A stretch of 64,000 bases of DNA. It comes from Barthelona sp. PCE (lineage: Eukaryota; Metamonada: BaSk clade). A program made the position numbers and the translations under genes. The notes under the pieces are model-generated. The model ran no database searches, was not told where the DNA came from, and saw only the letters and a list, made by a program, of their open reading frames with translations. Shown here piece after piece: positions 30,829 through 40,242 of this stretch. Each line of letters opens with the position of its first letter. Within the stretch, counting starts at the first letter, position 1. The stretch is taken from positions 806,001 to 870,000 of the forward strand of contig JAUFOR010000001.1 in assembly GCA_040285745.1 (NCBI GenBank). The letters are read 5' to 3'.

Positions 30829-32513
30829 ATGCCCGCTGGTTTATTAGCCGAAAAGAGTCCGGAGGAGCAGTACAATGAGTTAGACCAACGCTACCAATTG
30901 CTAGGTATGAATTTTGTGGAGGTAACCTCTTTTTTCGAAATTGAGCACTTTTTTAACGCGTTTGACGGCCCACGTGCCGCCAACACGTACCCCACAGATA
31001 CGCATGATAACACTTACATTTAGAAGCCGATAGAAAAGCGTATTATGAAACTTCCACAGCAATCTTAAAGGCAAACGAGAAGCTCATTCGTCAACTTAAG
31101 CAGACAAACAAGCAGCTCGGAGGATCATTGCTTGAGAAGAAGAAGTCTCGAGGCAGCGCTGAATCACGCGAAGAAGCGCTCGATTCTCAGATTAGCCGTG
31201 CTAGTGATAATCTATATCGCCAAAAGTCAAAGGTCGATCAGTTAAAACATCATAAGGCTGAATTAAAGAAGCTTATTAACGAGAAGAGGTCTGACCTGGC
31301 ATTAATTCAAAGACAAACACAACAGAACACCGAGAATGGTGAGGTTAATCCACTTAACGACCGCCTGCGCAAGCTCGAGACAGAACTCGACAGCGTTATT
31401 CTGAAATTGAACGATTGTAGACAGCTTTTCAGTACCTATAAGGCCATTTTTAACAAGCTTCAAGAGGAGCGCCTCACGTACGAGAACTCCACAGAGAAGC
31501 TAGAGGGTCTTGTCAAGACTAAGGAGATCGAGATGGATGAATTGCAGTTGATGCACTCTGGAGCAATCTTTGCAAAGGAAAATGCTCACAAGGAGTTGGT
31601 AAACTTCATAGAACAAGCCAACGTGGAGCGGGAGCAGCGTAACGCCATGCTTTCATCACGTAGGCAGATGGTTGAGAAGCGTATGCAGATCACTCAAAAG
31701 ATGGAGTTACGAGAGAAATTACGTCGCGACAAGGAAAAGACTGCCAAAAACTCTGATGAAATGGACGAGCTTGACATTGCACTCGCAGGTGTTGAGGGAC
31801 AGAGCAATAACGACTCATTGATGAAGATTGATAGCTTCGAAGAGGGTTTCCGTAAGATCAAGGAGGCTACAGGTGTCTCTGAAGTGAACGAGATCATTGA
31901 GAAGTTCCTTTCTCAGGATGAAACCACGATTCACCTTAACAAACTTATTGAAAAAGCCAAGGAGAAGTTGGAGAATCTCAAATCCGAATATGAACGATTA
32001 CGCACAAGGGCTGACCGTCTTCGCTTTGCCGATTCAGGTGTTGCCGCTGAGCGTGCCCAGATCTCAGAACTGCAGCAGAAATTGTCAGAAACAAACTCCA
32101 CTGTTGATCAGACCAAGACTGTGCTTAAAACGTTGGAGCAAACCACAGTCACTGTTCGTTCTGTTATCTCATCGTTGCGCTCACGTGCATCAACTATTGC
32201 GTCAAATATGTCACTGCCACCACCGTCTGACTCTCATCCCATTGTTGATATTGCTTCACTCGTTGTTAAGGTATCTTCATCCATTGGACAAAAGACGGTT
32301 GCTGCTCAGGAAGACCTGTCAGAGATCACAATGGCTCTGCAGGAGGAGGATAGCGAAGAGGAAGAGGATAGCGAGGAAGAGGAAGACTATGAAGTTGAGA
32401 AGATCCTTGATCGACAGACACTGAAGAAGCAAGCCCAAGATATTCTTAGTAGAAACCAAGGTGCCGGTGAGAAGGGTGCTGTCTCACATGGTATGCGCTC
32501 TAGTGATATGTAA
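30829..32513 (+). CDS. Outer dynein arm docking complex coiled-coil protein (ODA1/CCDC114-like), two exons
   Basis: Exons 30829-30904 and 31024-32513 encode 521 residues. Joined across the intron, the N-terminus reads YQLLEADRKAYYETS, which matches the conserved ...L-x-G-D-R-x-A-Y... start of the CCDC114/CCDC63/ODA1 family that anchors outer dynein arms to doublet microtubules. Most of the protein is coiled coil (about 20-430), with a strongly acidic EEDSEEEED tract near 470-480. CCDC63-type paralogues cannot be told apart by eye. The stop lies 25 bp from the convergent TH1 gene. Without splicing the frame ends after 64 codons, so the intron is required. Confidence 0.72.
30905..31023 (+). other. 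Intron of the ODA1-like gene (119 nt)
   Basis: The donor is GTATGA and the 3' end is GATAACACTTACATTTAG. It splits a Glu codon (G^AA) and joins QLL-E-ADRKAYY in frame, restoring the conserved family motif. Confidence 0.88.
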
Positions 32514-32538
32514 AATCTATTATTTATTATTTATTTAC

Positions 32539-33117
32539 CTACCTATCAGCTGAAAAAATTTGTGTTAATACCCCTGGACCCTCAGCCGTCTCGTAGGGTT
32601 CGAAGAGCACGGTTTTAACCTGCCCTGTCTTCAGTTTCATCTCAAATGAGTCAGCAAACCGAACTTCAAGTTCAACACCTGTTAACAATTTGTATGAACG
32701 TCTTAATAACGCAATCAGTTCTGTTTTCTTGCCGCAACTCAGCAGATAATCGTATTCTGAATTACAATGTATGACAAAAAAGTTATCTGTCAAAGTGCTT
32801 AAAGATACCAGACTGATACTCTCTAAAGATATCTTTCGAAGTACTTTAAAACTTACTGGGTGCAAATTGTACAAGTTTTGTGGTGATAAAAGAACCAAAC
32901 GATTCTGACTGGCGTTCTTTCGATTAACTTTAATACATAAATCTGAAAATAATACGCTAGTGGATGCTTCACGGTTGTCCCGCAGTATATCTTGGATCTT
33001 CTTCTGTGCTCTGAGATTCAAATGATCTCCTGTAGGTCGTTTGTTCATGCTAGAATTTCTTCTTTGCTTTTGTCTCATAAACGACGTATCTAGAGTATTC
33101 CAGTGGTCGAACGACAT
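32539..33117 (-). CDS. Free-standing myosin-I tail homology 1 (TH1) domain protein
   Basis: This 192-residue protein consists of a short basic N-terminus (about 45 residues) and one TH1 domain, the membrane-binding tail of class I myosins. Supporting patterns are SVLFSDLCIKVNRKN, RLVLLSPQNLYNL and FFVIHCNSEYDYLL, followed by the terminal strand TVLFEPYETAEGPGV. No motor, IQ or SH3 domain precedes it. Both sides are occupied by other complete genes. A phosphoinositide-binding adaptor role is plausible. The family match is by eye and the function is inference. Confidence 0.7.
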   Translation of the reverse strand: MSFDHWNTLDTSFMRQKQRRNSSMNKRPTGDHLNLRAQKKIQDILRDNREASTSVLFSDLCIKVNRKNASQNRLVLLSPQNLYNLHPVSFKVLRKISLESISLVSLSTLTDNFFVIHCNSEYDYLLSCGKKTELIALLRRSYKLLTGVELEVRFADSFEMKLKTGQVKTVLFEPYETAEGPGVLTQIFSADR

Positions 33118-33478
33118 GTAATATTATGGAATTTGATGGGTTAAAGCTGTTGGAAAAGGTTAAGAAAGGGAAATCATTTTTGCTAGAATTTTTTTATTCT
33201 TTTGATTCAAAGTTTTACCATAATTGATCAGCCTATCTGATACCTTATTGTGTTTTGGTAGTTTTACTTTATTTTTAGGGTATGAAGAGCATTGTAATTC
33301 ACAATTCTATTTCTTATTCCACCGAACACTTGTGTCAATGTTTCAGCACCGTTTATGGATGAACTATGGATTGGTTGTGTCTCAAACTCATTCAAATAAA
33401 CAAATTCCGCACCCCTAAAAAGTAAATCTGTTACTGGACTTCTCTCCTTCTCAATATATATTTTGGGGTCTTTTGACG
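33118..33478. other. Intergenic region between divergent TH1 and RPB9 genes
   Basis: These 361 bp are AT-rich with T-tracts and contain leader sequence for both genes. A 33-codon frame begins at the ATG at 33127 but is not supported by any other signal. No RNA gene was recognised. Confidence 0.5.
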
Positions 33479-33976
33479 ATGAACATCAACTTTTGCGATA
33501 CTTGCGGAGCACGCATGCTGCCGCACTGTGAATCTCTATTAACTGGGGAACATAATCTTCATTGGAAGTGTAACAACTGCGGAACACAATCAGAAAGCGA
33601 GATGCTGACGAACAAACCCGTCATTTTATTTAACCAAAACTTTCAAGCAAAGCAAGATGACACATTGTCTTCTTTACCATTAATTGATAACACATATCCA
33701 CGTAGAACAGCGCATTGTCCATTGTGTCGTGTTGGAAAGCAGGCATTCTACGTTCAGACTTTCTCCCAGCGTGAAGAGCTCATTGTGCATTACATTTGTG
33801 AATTTTGTCAAGGTATTTATCAGCATCCTCTCACTCAAGAGCAAGCCATGATGGACGATGGCGAGATTTCAGATATTGATTTGAGCGATGATGACTTCCT
33901 TGAAGATGAAGACGGTCAGGAGGCAGAGGGTCTACCTTCCCAGATGTTTGAACCAGTTTCCAGTATGTCAATGTAG
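33479..33976 (+). CDS. RPB9: RNA polymerase II subunit RPB9 with acidic C-terminal extension
   Basis: The 165-residue product has two zinc ribbons. Ligands are C6/C9/C31/C34 and C80/C83/C107/C110. The linker has the DNTYPRRT element typical of RPB9. The RSADE-type hairpin that marks cleavage-competent RPA12, RPC11 and TFIIS ribbons is absent (QTFSQREELIVHYIC instead), which supports RPB9. Residues 120-150 form an Asp/Glu-rich tail not usual for the family (about 110-125 residues). The ATG at 33479 places the first CxxC five residues in, as in relatives. The next gene ends 262 bp downstream, convergent. Confidence 0.82.
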   Translation: MNINFCDTCGARMLPHCESLLTGEHNLHWKCNNCGTQSESEMLTNKPVILFNQNFQAKQDDTLSSLPLIDNTYPRRTAHCPLCRVGKQAFYVQTFSQREELIVHYICEFCQGIYQHPLTQEQAMMDDGEISDIDLSDDDFLEDEDGQEAEGLPSQMFEPVSSMSM

Positions 33977-34238
33977 TCTAGCAACACATATTCTCTTTTT
34001 CAAATATTTTCACACCACACACACATCCACACACACCCACACATCAAATCAAAATTGTAAAAAGAGTCCAATGGTGGCATGCAAGCAAAGTTACTTTTAC
34101 ACTTCAAGTGGAACCTCTGCTCGCACCTCTTCATCTGCGTGTGACACTCACTCGCAATGCGTGTTAAAAAGATGTCAGCTGGCATGATGAGAACATTGTA
34201 ATGGAGAGTAAATTTTACTGTATGTATATACTTAAAAC
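33977..34238. repeat. Convergent intergenic spacer with CA-rich microsatellite
   Basis: An imperfect CA/CCA tract occupies about 34012-34046. The rest holds 3' flanks of RPB9 and of the gene at 34239. Weak C- and D-box-like words occur around 34165-34190, but their spacing does not make a convincing snoRNA. Confidence 0.45.
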
Positions 34239-35556
34239 TTAAGCAGAGGGAGCGCCAACAGCGTAGACACTTCCGAGGAAGCTGGCATCAGCCTGAACGA
34301 TGAAGTTGGAAGTGGAGATGTTTCCAGCACTGTAGATGGGGTACATGGTGTAGTCACCGCTAGCGTAGGACTCACCCATCTCAGAGGTCTTGGAACCGTA
34401 ACCGGATCTGGTGGTCTTGAGGGTCTTCTTGGTCTTGACGGCACCGGAGGCGGTGGTCTTCCAGGAAGTAACGAGGGCACCAGTGGTGGTCTCAAGGCTT
34501 AGAAGGGAGTTGGCAGGGGTGGCGGAGAAGCCGAAAACCTGGGAACCGAAAGTGGTCTTGGAGTAAGCCTTGGTGGGGCTGGCGGCCATACCGGAAACAT
34601 CGAGATCCTTGAAGACGACGGAAGTACCATCGTTGTCAATGTTATCGAACATCATATCGTCACCCTTGAAGGTGTTCTTCTCGACATCAATGTGAAGGTA
34701 GGTGGTGGCGAGACCAGTAACTTCACCGTTGTTGTTGCCAGAGAAAGCATCGAAGAAAGACTTACCGTTGACGTGGAAGAGGTCAAGGACACGGGAAGAA
34801 GTTAACTGAAGTTCGAGACCGAGGACGGTACAGTCGGTGTAGATATCCTGAGTAGAATCGGTACCAGTGAAGGTAAGGACGTTAGTGACGGAAGCACCGT
34901 GGAAAGACTTGGTAGTGGTGGTGGTAGTGAGGAGTTCAGCGAGGGTGCTGTTCTTGGTAGACTTGACATACATCTTGTATCGGTTGGTGGTACCAACAGT
35001 GACCTTGACATCAACGGCGTTACCATCGAGCCAGATACCGTTAACAGTATTATCAAGAGCAGTCCAGGAAGGGGTGTTAATAGTCTTAGCATTCTGACAC
35101 TGAAGGATCTTGCTGGAAGAACCAACGAAGACAATAATAAGGATGATGACAATAATACAACAACAACAGCCGCAAGCAGAACCCTTGGCCTTCTTGGATT
35201 GCTTGAAACGACCCCAGTAAGCTTGTTGGCCACCCATAGGCTGCATGGGCTGAGCCATGGGCTGTTGACCCATAGGAGCGCCGTAGCCGGGTTGAGGCTG
35301 AGCCATCATTTGAGGAGCGGGCTGCATCATACCCATTTGGGGGTTTCCGTATCCAGGTTGAGCATAACCTTGGTTAGTAGGTTGTCCGTACCTAAATATT
35401 AGAATTAAACGTCTAGATTGTTTCAAAATAGAACGCAAACAACAATATATTCAAATAAAAAACAAAAATATTACAACTGCTCAATTGAACAATTGTAACA
35501 TCACATCCTTTGTTGTTTATGATGTTGCGCGACTATCATTGACGAAAAACATACAT
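34239..35556 (-). CDS. Pro/Gln/Gly/Met-rich single-pass membrane protein, start codon split by an intron
   Basis: Exons are AT (35555-35556) and 34239-35391, giving 384 residues. Splicing creates ATG from AT plus the first G of exon 2, and the protein then reads YGQPTNQGYAQPGYG. The first 85 residues are low complexity (P, Q, G, Y, M). A basic stretch (RFKQSKKAKG) is followed by CGCCCC, a likely palmitoylation cluster, and one membrane segment (IIVIILIIVFVG). The remaining 270 residues are Thr/Ser/Val-rich, beta-like and presumably extracellular. Codon use is strongly biased (GGT, AAG, C-ending), suggesting high expression. No family is recognised. It may be an abundant surface or vesicle protein. 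Confidence 0.78.
35392..35554 (-). other. Start-codon-splitting intron (163 nt)
   Basis: The donor is AT^GTATGT and the 3' end is TTCTAATATTTAG^G. No in-frame ATG precedes the Tyr-Gly-Gln start of the protein unless this intron is removed. In the unspliced RNA the ATG is followed by only five more sense codons before TGA. Confidence 0.82.
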
Positions 35557-35944
35557 TAGTAAAGATAAATAAGTAAGAAAAAGAAAAGCAAAATGGTCAA
35601 GTTTGGATAGAATTTCCAATGCACTTTGATCGATAAAAGTATAGTTCAGAGCTGATGCGTGCATAGATTTTGTCAAAATCGTTTAAACCAGAAATGTCTG
35701 ATTTCTTTTTCCCAAATTATTTGGAAATGTGATTTAACAGATGGTAAAGCAGGGAAATGTGCAGATATGTCTATATTGCAAACGATGCGTCTCTATAGTA
35801 TTATCAATGCATATTGGATTGAGTGTTTTGTTGCTTATCTTTTATTGAGTTAATTTTAACAATAACTTTTCGTAACATAAAGCATATCGTTGTTTTCATA
35901 AGAAATTTCATAATACAACAGAGGTAATTCATGAGAAACTCTCG
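35557..35944. other. Intergenic region upstream of the split-start gene
   Basis: These 388 bp separate two genes on the minus strand. The region is AT-rich with A- and T-tracts. A pyrimidine-rich leader (on the minus strand) lies just before the split ATG. A 64-codon plus-strand frame has no family resemblance and is treated as chance. Confidence 0.45.
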
Positions 35945-37711
35945 TTAATGCTGCTCGGTTAACACCAGTAATCCTATAGTGGCCAGCACAACAATATCCT
36001 CACCGACAATACTCGTCTCAATAGGAGTTAAACCATTGGGAAATAGCCGTACTCGATTGGTTTCATTATTACGAAGGCATATGTGCATGTCAACATTATC
36101 ATATCCACAAAGTCTCGTACCAAGCTTGTCAATACCCATCTGCTCCCCAACTTCGAAGCAGCTCCGTTTTGGAATAATATTGTCCTTTGGATACATAAGA
36201 TCATCATATTCAATTCCTCCACATACATCGAAAATGGAGAGGATCTTTGTCAGTGGGTTGTACACGATGCGCATTTCGCCTGGAGACAGGTCATCAAATC
36301 TCTTGAGAACAGGTTCCTCATTCGATATATCGTACACTTTGACAGCATGTCTGTTACTTTTGTAAACAGCAACAAACATAAGGTGTGTCTCGGTTACATA
36401 GACGTCCCCGACACACTCGTGCTCTGCTAACAACCGCTTCATCTCTCCCTCTATTGTAAATAGTGCAATCTTACCGTTCCAGCACAAAACCAATTGACCA
36501 TCTACTGATGTTGTTATTCCCTCCCATCTGGTCGGATCTATTGCAACTGTCCTCTCAACGTGCCATGTAGATTCAATCTCGCATGCATCAAGAGTAATTA
36601 CTGAAACTAAGTCATCTGTTGAGAGAATTACCTTTTCAAGATGAATGTGTGCCCAGCCAACGTGGTAATTGGGCTTCTTTGGGGTGTAAGAGAAGACTAA
36701 AGCACGAGATTCACGATCAAAAATGCGAAGATGCCTTCCCCACGTGAGGATATGCTTTTCGTCATCAGAAACTTCCATATGGTCCGGTTTACCTACAGAG
36801 CCCTCGAAACGAACGGGCCTCATTGTCTCATGATTGTAGATAAGTAGAGTTTCACTTCCAAAAATCAAAATATTGGGTGAATAGCGCTCAAAATGAACTT
36901 GCTCAACATTGAACGTTATATCAATTGTATGAACGAGCTTGATCGTCCCTTCCAATGAATACAGACAAAGTTCACGATCAAACAAAACTGCTAGGTTTTC
37001 ACCTTCAGCTGATATGTCAATAATATCCCTGTTCATACTCTCTCCCTGTTCCATGATGAACAGTCCTTCCACATTGAACATGCTGAATCCCTCTTCCGTA
37101 ACTAAAATAATCTCGGATGTACCACACCATGCAAAGTCCGTCTTCTCAACACAAAAACGGGACTTCATGTCTAGATCGTCTGTGCAACACACACATAACT
37201 CTATCTCATCTTCCTGGACGACAAAGGCAATGTAGTCCCCACTCTTTGACAATTGAAGTGGTACTTTGGTGTTCACAAACTCTATGTTCTCTGATACTAT
37301 CAAAGAGCCGGTTTTGTCAAGCTTCATGATGGTACTGACACACGAACCAACATTCCCTTTACCATGCAGGTAAATGCTCTTCTCTGTCACACATATTGAG
37401 TATATTGCTTCCATTTCCGGCATGTTCGTTGCTATTTTCTCCACTTCCTTGTCGTAAATAACATACAAATGACTCTCTTTGTCAACAAGATATATTGTAC
37501 CGTCTGACTGAATACACTGGCACACGATCCTGTCAGTGATATCTACGCTGATGGAAGTCCTTTCAGAACCCATAACACGAAGGATTTCTCCTTCTCCATC
37601 ATCAAAAAAAAATGATTTTCCCCTTGCAGACTTACAAAACGATTTTAAATCGAATGAAGAGCCATATACTTTTGTGTTGAACGATGCTATGTTGCTACAA
37701 CTCGATCCCAT
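35945..37711 (-). CDS. Beta-propeller-like protein with N-terminal acylation motif
   Basis: This 588-residue protein begins MGSSCSN. That fits an N-myristoylation site (Gly2, Ser6) with Cys5 available for palmitoylation. The rest is a regular series of short beta strands, each carrying patterns such as DGTIYLVDKESHLYVIYD, suggesting one or two seven-bladed propellers, though typical WD dipeptides are rare. No enzyme motif is visible. It may be a membrane-tethered scaffold. The function is unknown and the fold is inferred from pattern only. Confidence 0.65.
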   Translation of the reverse strand: MGSSCSNIASFNTKVYGSSFDLKSFCKSARGKSFFFDDGEGEILRVMGSERTSISVDITDRIVCQCIQSDGTIYLVDKESHLYVIYDKEVEKIATNMPEMEAIYSICVTEKSIYLHGKGNVGSCVSTIMKLDKTGSLIVSENIEFVNTKVPLQLSKSGDYIAFVVQEDEIELCVCCTDDLDMKSRFCVEKTDFAWCGTSEIILVTEEGFSMFNVEGLFIMEQGESMNRDIIDISAEGENLAVLFDRELCLYSLEGTIKLVHTIDITFNVEQVHFERYSPNILIFGSETLLIYNHETMRPVRFEGSVGKPDHMEVSDDEKHILTWGRHLRIFDRESRALVFSYTPKKPNYHVGWAHIHLEKVILSTDDLVSVITLDACEIESTWHVERTVAIDPTRWEGITTSVDGQLVLCWNGKIALFTIEGEMKRLLAEHECVGDVYVTETHLMFVAVYKSNRHAVKVYDISNEEPVLKRFDDLSPGEMRIVYNPLTKILSIFDVCGGIEYDDLMYPKDNIIPKRSCFEVGEQMGIDKLGTRLCGYDNVDMHICLRNNETNRVRLFPNGLTPIETSIVGEDIVVLATIGLLVLTEQH

Positions 37712-37985
37712 AAGAAAGGAGGGAATTCTTTAAAACAGGGACTCTGGAGTCAATCAAGCGCTAATTCTCGATGTTCTATGTGTTTTCTCTGGTATTTTAT
37801 AGTGTGTAAAGTTGAAAAAACAAGAAATTTGCTATCTATGTTCTGCGCAACCTTTTTTCAACAACGTTTTTAACAATCTTTAATAAGAATTTTCTCTGAT
37901 TGGATTGTAAACCGTTTTAAATCCATGAAAGTAATATATAAAACTCAGAATTTAGCAAAAAAAATTTATTCCAACAATATTTCAC

Positions 37986-38714
37986 CTATTCTTTCTTAGG
38001 CTTTCGCTTCCTCTTATCGAGCAGCTGCCTGATTATGCCCCTGTTATCGTAGAAATACGTAGACATCGAGTAAATACTGAGACATGCACAAATCCACGCC
38101 AAAGTAGTCTGAAAGTTTAGTAGCCTTTGGGCATATCGTATAGGCACCCAATTATAGGCAAACATGATTGGAAGAGTAAAACAACAGCAAATTGTGACAC
38201 CCTGCATAAACGCCTTTAACTTACCAGCAAAACGAGCAGCCATGACCTTGCCCTTGGTTGCAGTCATCGCACGCAGTATAGTAATGATAATCTCACGAAG
38301 AACCATTAAAATAATTGGGGAAAAAGGAAGTATACCACTTGCCATTGCAACCTTGTCCTTATTCTTTCCTAAGAAAAAAACAAGAGGTTCAAAGACCTTG
38401 GATCCGGTGTGGTTGAGTGTTTTCTTAAATAATTGCTCCTCACAAAGGAAACCAGGAGGAAGTAGCAAAATCAACATACAAGACATGCGATATAGGGTGT
38501 CACAAAAAGGATCAAGTAATTTACCGGTATCAGACACCTCTTTACGTTTCCTTGCAACATATCCGTCAAGCCAGTCAGAAATTTCGGCGGCAAGGGCCAA
38601 AACTGCGCAAATCGGTAATCCAAGTTTGGCAGGGAGGTTTAAATACGACCAACAGATGAATGGGAGAATAAAAACGCGAAATAACGATAATTTGTCAGCT
38701 AATGCAATTTTCAT
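37986..38714 (-). CDS. pgsA: CDP-alcohol phosphatidyltransferase, PgsA-like
   Basis: This 242-residue integral membrane enzyme has the complete family signature D-x2-D-G-x2-A-R-x8-G-x3-D-x3-D at residues 47-72 (DWLDG...DPFCD). Several membrane segments follow, and the tail is basic (KRKRKPKKE). The LREIIITILRAM segment and overall length favour phosphatidylglycerophosphate synthase, which joins CDP-diacylglycerol and glycerol-3-phosphate. Phosphatidylinositol or aminoalcohol transferases of the same superfamily are possible. The C-terminal KxK pattern could be an ER retention signal. The product would normally feed cardiolipin, which is notable if the organism lacks a classical mitochondrion. 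Confidence 0.75.
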   Translation of the reverse strand: MKIALADKLSLFRVFILPFICWSYLNLPAKLGLPICAVLALAAEISDWLDGYVARKRKEVSDTGKLLDPFCDTLYRMSCMLILLLPPGFLCEEQLFKKTLNHTGSKVFEPLVFFLGKNKDKVAMASGILPFSPIILMVLREIIITILRAMTATKGKVMAARFAGKLKAFMQGVTICCCFTLPIMFAYNWVPIRYAQRLLNFQTTLAWICACLSIYSMSTYFYDNRGIIRQLLDKRKRKPKKE

Positions 38715-38984
38715 TAATTTTTTGTGTTGTAAAGTATATTGAGTGGTTCAGTAAGTTTTAAGAGACGAAAAACGAATACTATGTGAATCACAGTACTGGA
38801 AAAGAGAGTAATATCGAAAACCAAAAAAAAATCACAAGATTATTACTAATTATAGAACTCCTCAGTATTGGCATTCCCATTAACGAGACTTTATAAGTTT
38901 GTTTTCAATGATCTTGCAATAAAATATTCCAATACCATGAACCTGCATAAACTGTATAATCATAGTAAAGTTTGAATATTTACA

Positions 38985-39446
38985 TTAACTGCTCTTATTA
39001 ATCATCTCAGTCCCCTTCCTTCGTTTACGTCTCTTCACATCTTCCTCTCGTGCAGCATCTTCTGCTGTTTGTAAAGGTACATACTCAACAGATACTTTAA
39101 TTGGCTTTGGTCCTTCCTCTGCTTTGACTTCAACTATATGTGTGTCATCATACCCCTCAATCTGGTACTTTTCATACCTCTCCATGGGCTCTGCTGGCGC
39201 TTTCATTGGCTTTTCTCCGTGATGAGGGAAAGGTCTAATAGCAGGTAGATTAGACACTTGGAATTCACGTCCGACACGTGTTCTGAAGTTTAATCCCCGG
39301 TTTAGACCTTCCTGGGCATCAGGTTTTGTTAGATCGTGAGGAAACTCACGCTGATTGCTAAGTTTTCGTAAATAATGCAATTGATGTGACTCTACCTCTT
39401 CCTTTTGTTCATTTTGAAGCCCTTTTGCCTCAAATCTTGCAGACAT
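38985..39446 (-). CDS. Hypothetical protein, 153 residues
   Basis: The start is placed at MSARFEAKG because the 14 codons upstream read like an AT-rich leader. The protein is polar and Pro-rich in the middle (IRPFPHHGEKP) and ends in a basic run (KRRKRRKG). No domain is recognised. It could be a small ciliary or nuclear protein, but nothing in the sequence decides this. An alternative start 42 bp upstream cannot be excluded. Confidence 0.5.
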   Translation of the reverse strand: MSARFEAKGLQNEQKEEVESHQLHYLRKLSNQREFPHDLTKPDAQEGLNRGLNFRTRVGREFQVSNLPAIRPFPHHGEKPMKAPAEPMERYEKYQIEGYDDTHIVEVKAEEGPKPIKVSVEYVPLQTAEDAAREEDVKRRKRRKGTEMINKSS

Positions 39447-39726
39447 AAAATTATGAAAAAACCCAAGAAAAACAAATGAAGAATTCATTCTATTATAGAT
39501 GTATTATTTGCTGCATTAGTATGTACTGTACATATATCTGTCATTAATGCAGTTGAAACAAGAAAAAGTTGTAAAAAAGGTTGCCTGTGCAAACACTCAA
39601 AGTTAACTCAATATTATTATCTGTTTAACAACATCATACACCTTAAAAACCGAAATACCTCGCTTTCCTGAACAATATGACATGAAATGAGTTAAAACAC
39701 AGGCTTTATCATTTACCACCTATCAA

Positions 39727-40242
39727 ATGTCATCTGCCGAACAAGGCAACGTAGTAACACCGAAAAGGGCAAAAACTTTGCAAAATAGACTGCTCAAGAG
39801 GAGACAACAACCGAGGAAAAGAGCAACAGGTTTTAATATTTCCTCATCATCACCTTCCAAAACTCAAAACACTGGATTGACCATTGACGCATCATATGCT
39901 GTTGTGAAAACAGAGCAACAACCGGAAAAACATACTAAGCCTGAAGGAATGAGTGATAATCAATGGGAACGTGAACTACGGTTGTATGAAGAAATTGACT
40001 GGACGGTAAAGCAATTGGAGCTTGGTCTAGCCAATGCGCGTGCTCACAAAGCTACTGCTGAAGAACTTTCTGAAGCACAGCGTCTAATTGCACTTTTCAC
40101 TGATCCAATGACGCCCAAGGCATCAAAAGCTCATGAACTATATCTTTTATTCGATGGAAAGGTCAGAGAACGTATGAACCAGCCCATAGAACCATCTAAA
40201 ACAAAGAAAAAGAAGAAGAAAAGGAAACGGAACAGAAGATGA
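39727..40242 (+). CDS. UPF0488 (C8orf33-like) family protein
   Basis: This is a 171-residue protein. The central part (YEEIDWTVKQLELGLAN and the following helix with EAQRLIALFTDP) matches the conserved core of the UPF0488 family. It starts with an E-x-D/E-W-x-V/I-x-Q-L-E-L-G-L motif. The N-terminus is basic and probably disordered, and the C-terminus is a polylysine/arginine tail (KTKKKKKKRKRNRR) suggesting nuclear or RNA association. Its molecular function is unknown in the family. Its TGA stop abuts the TGA of the convergent elongin-B-like gene with no base between them (TGATCA, 40240-40245). Confidence 0.65.
   Translation: MSSAEQGNVVTPKRAKTLQNRLLKRRQQPRKRATGFNISSSSPSKTQNTGLTIDASYAVVKTEQQPEKHTKPEGMSDNQWERELRLYEEIDWTVKQLELGLANARAHKATAEELSEAQRLIALFTDPMTPKASKAHELYLLFDGKVRERMNQPIEPSKTKKKKKKRKRNRR

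Noticed and set aside
33127-33228. A 33-codon frame upstream of RPB9
   Set aside because: Too short, starts about 10 bp from the divergent TH1 start, no family match; probably chance.
34165-34190. C-box-like ATGATGA near a CAGCTGGC word, possible C/D snoRNA
   Set aside because: No matching D box at a proper distance and no terminal stem.
35659-35853. A 64-codon plus-strand frame in a spacer
   Set aside because: No supporting signal and no resemblance to any family.
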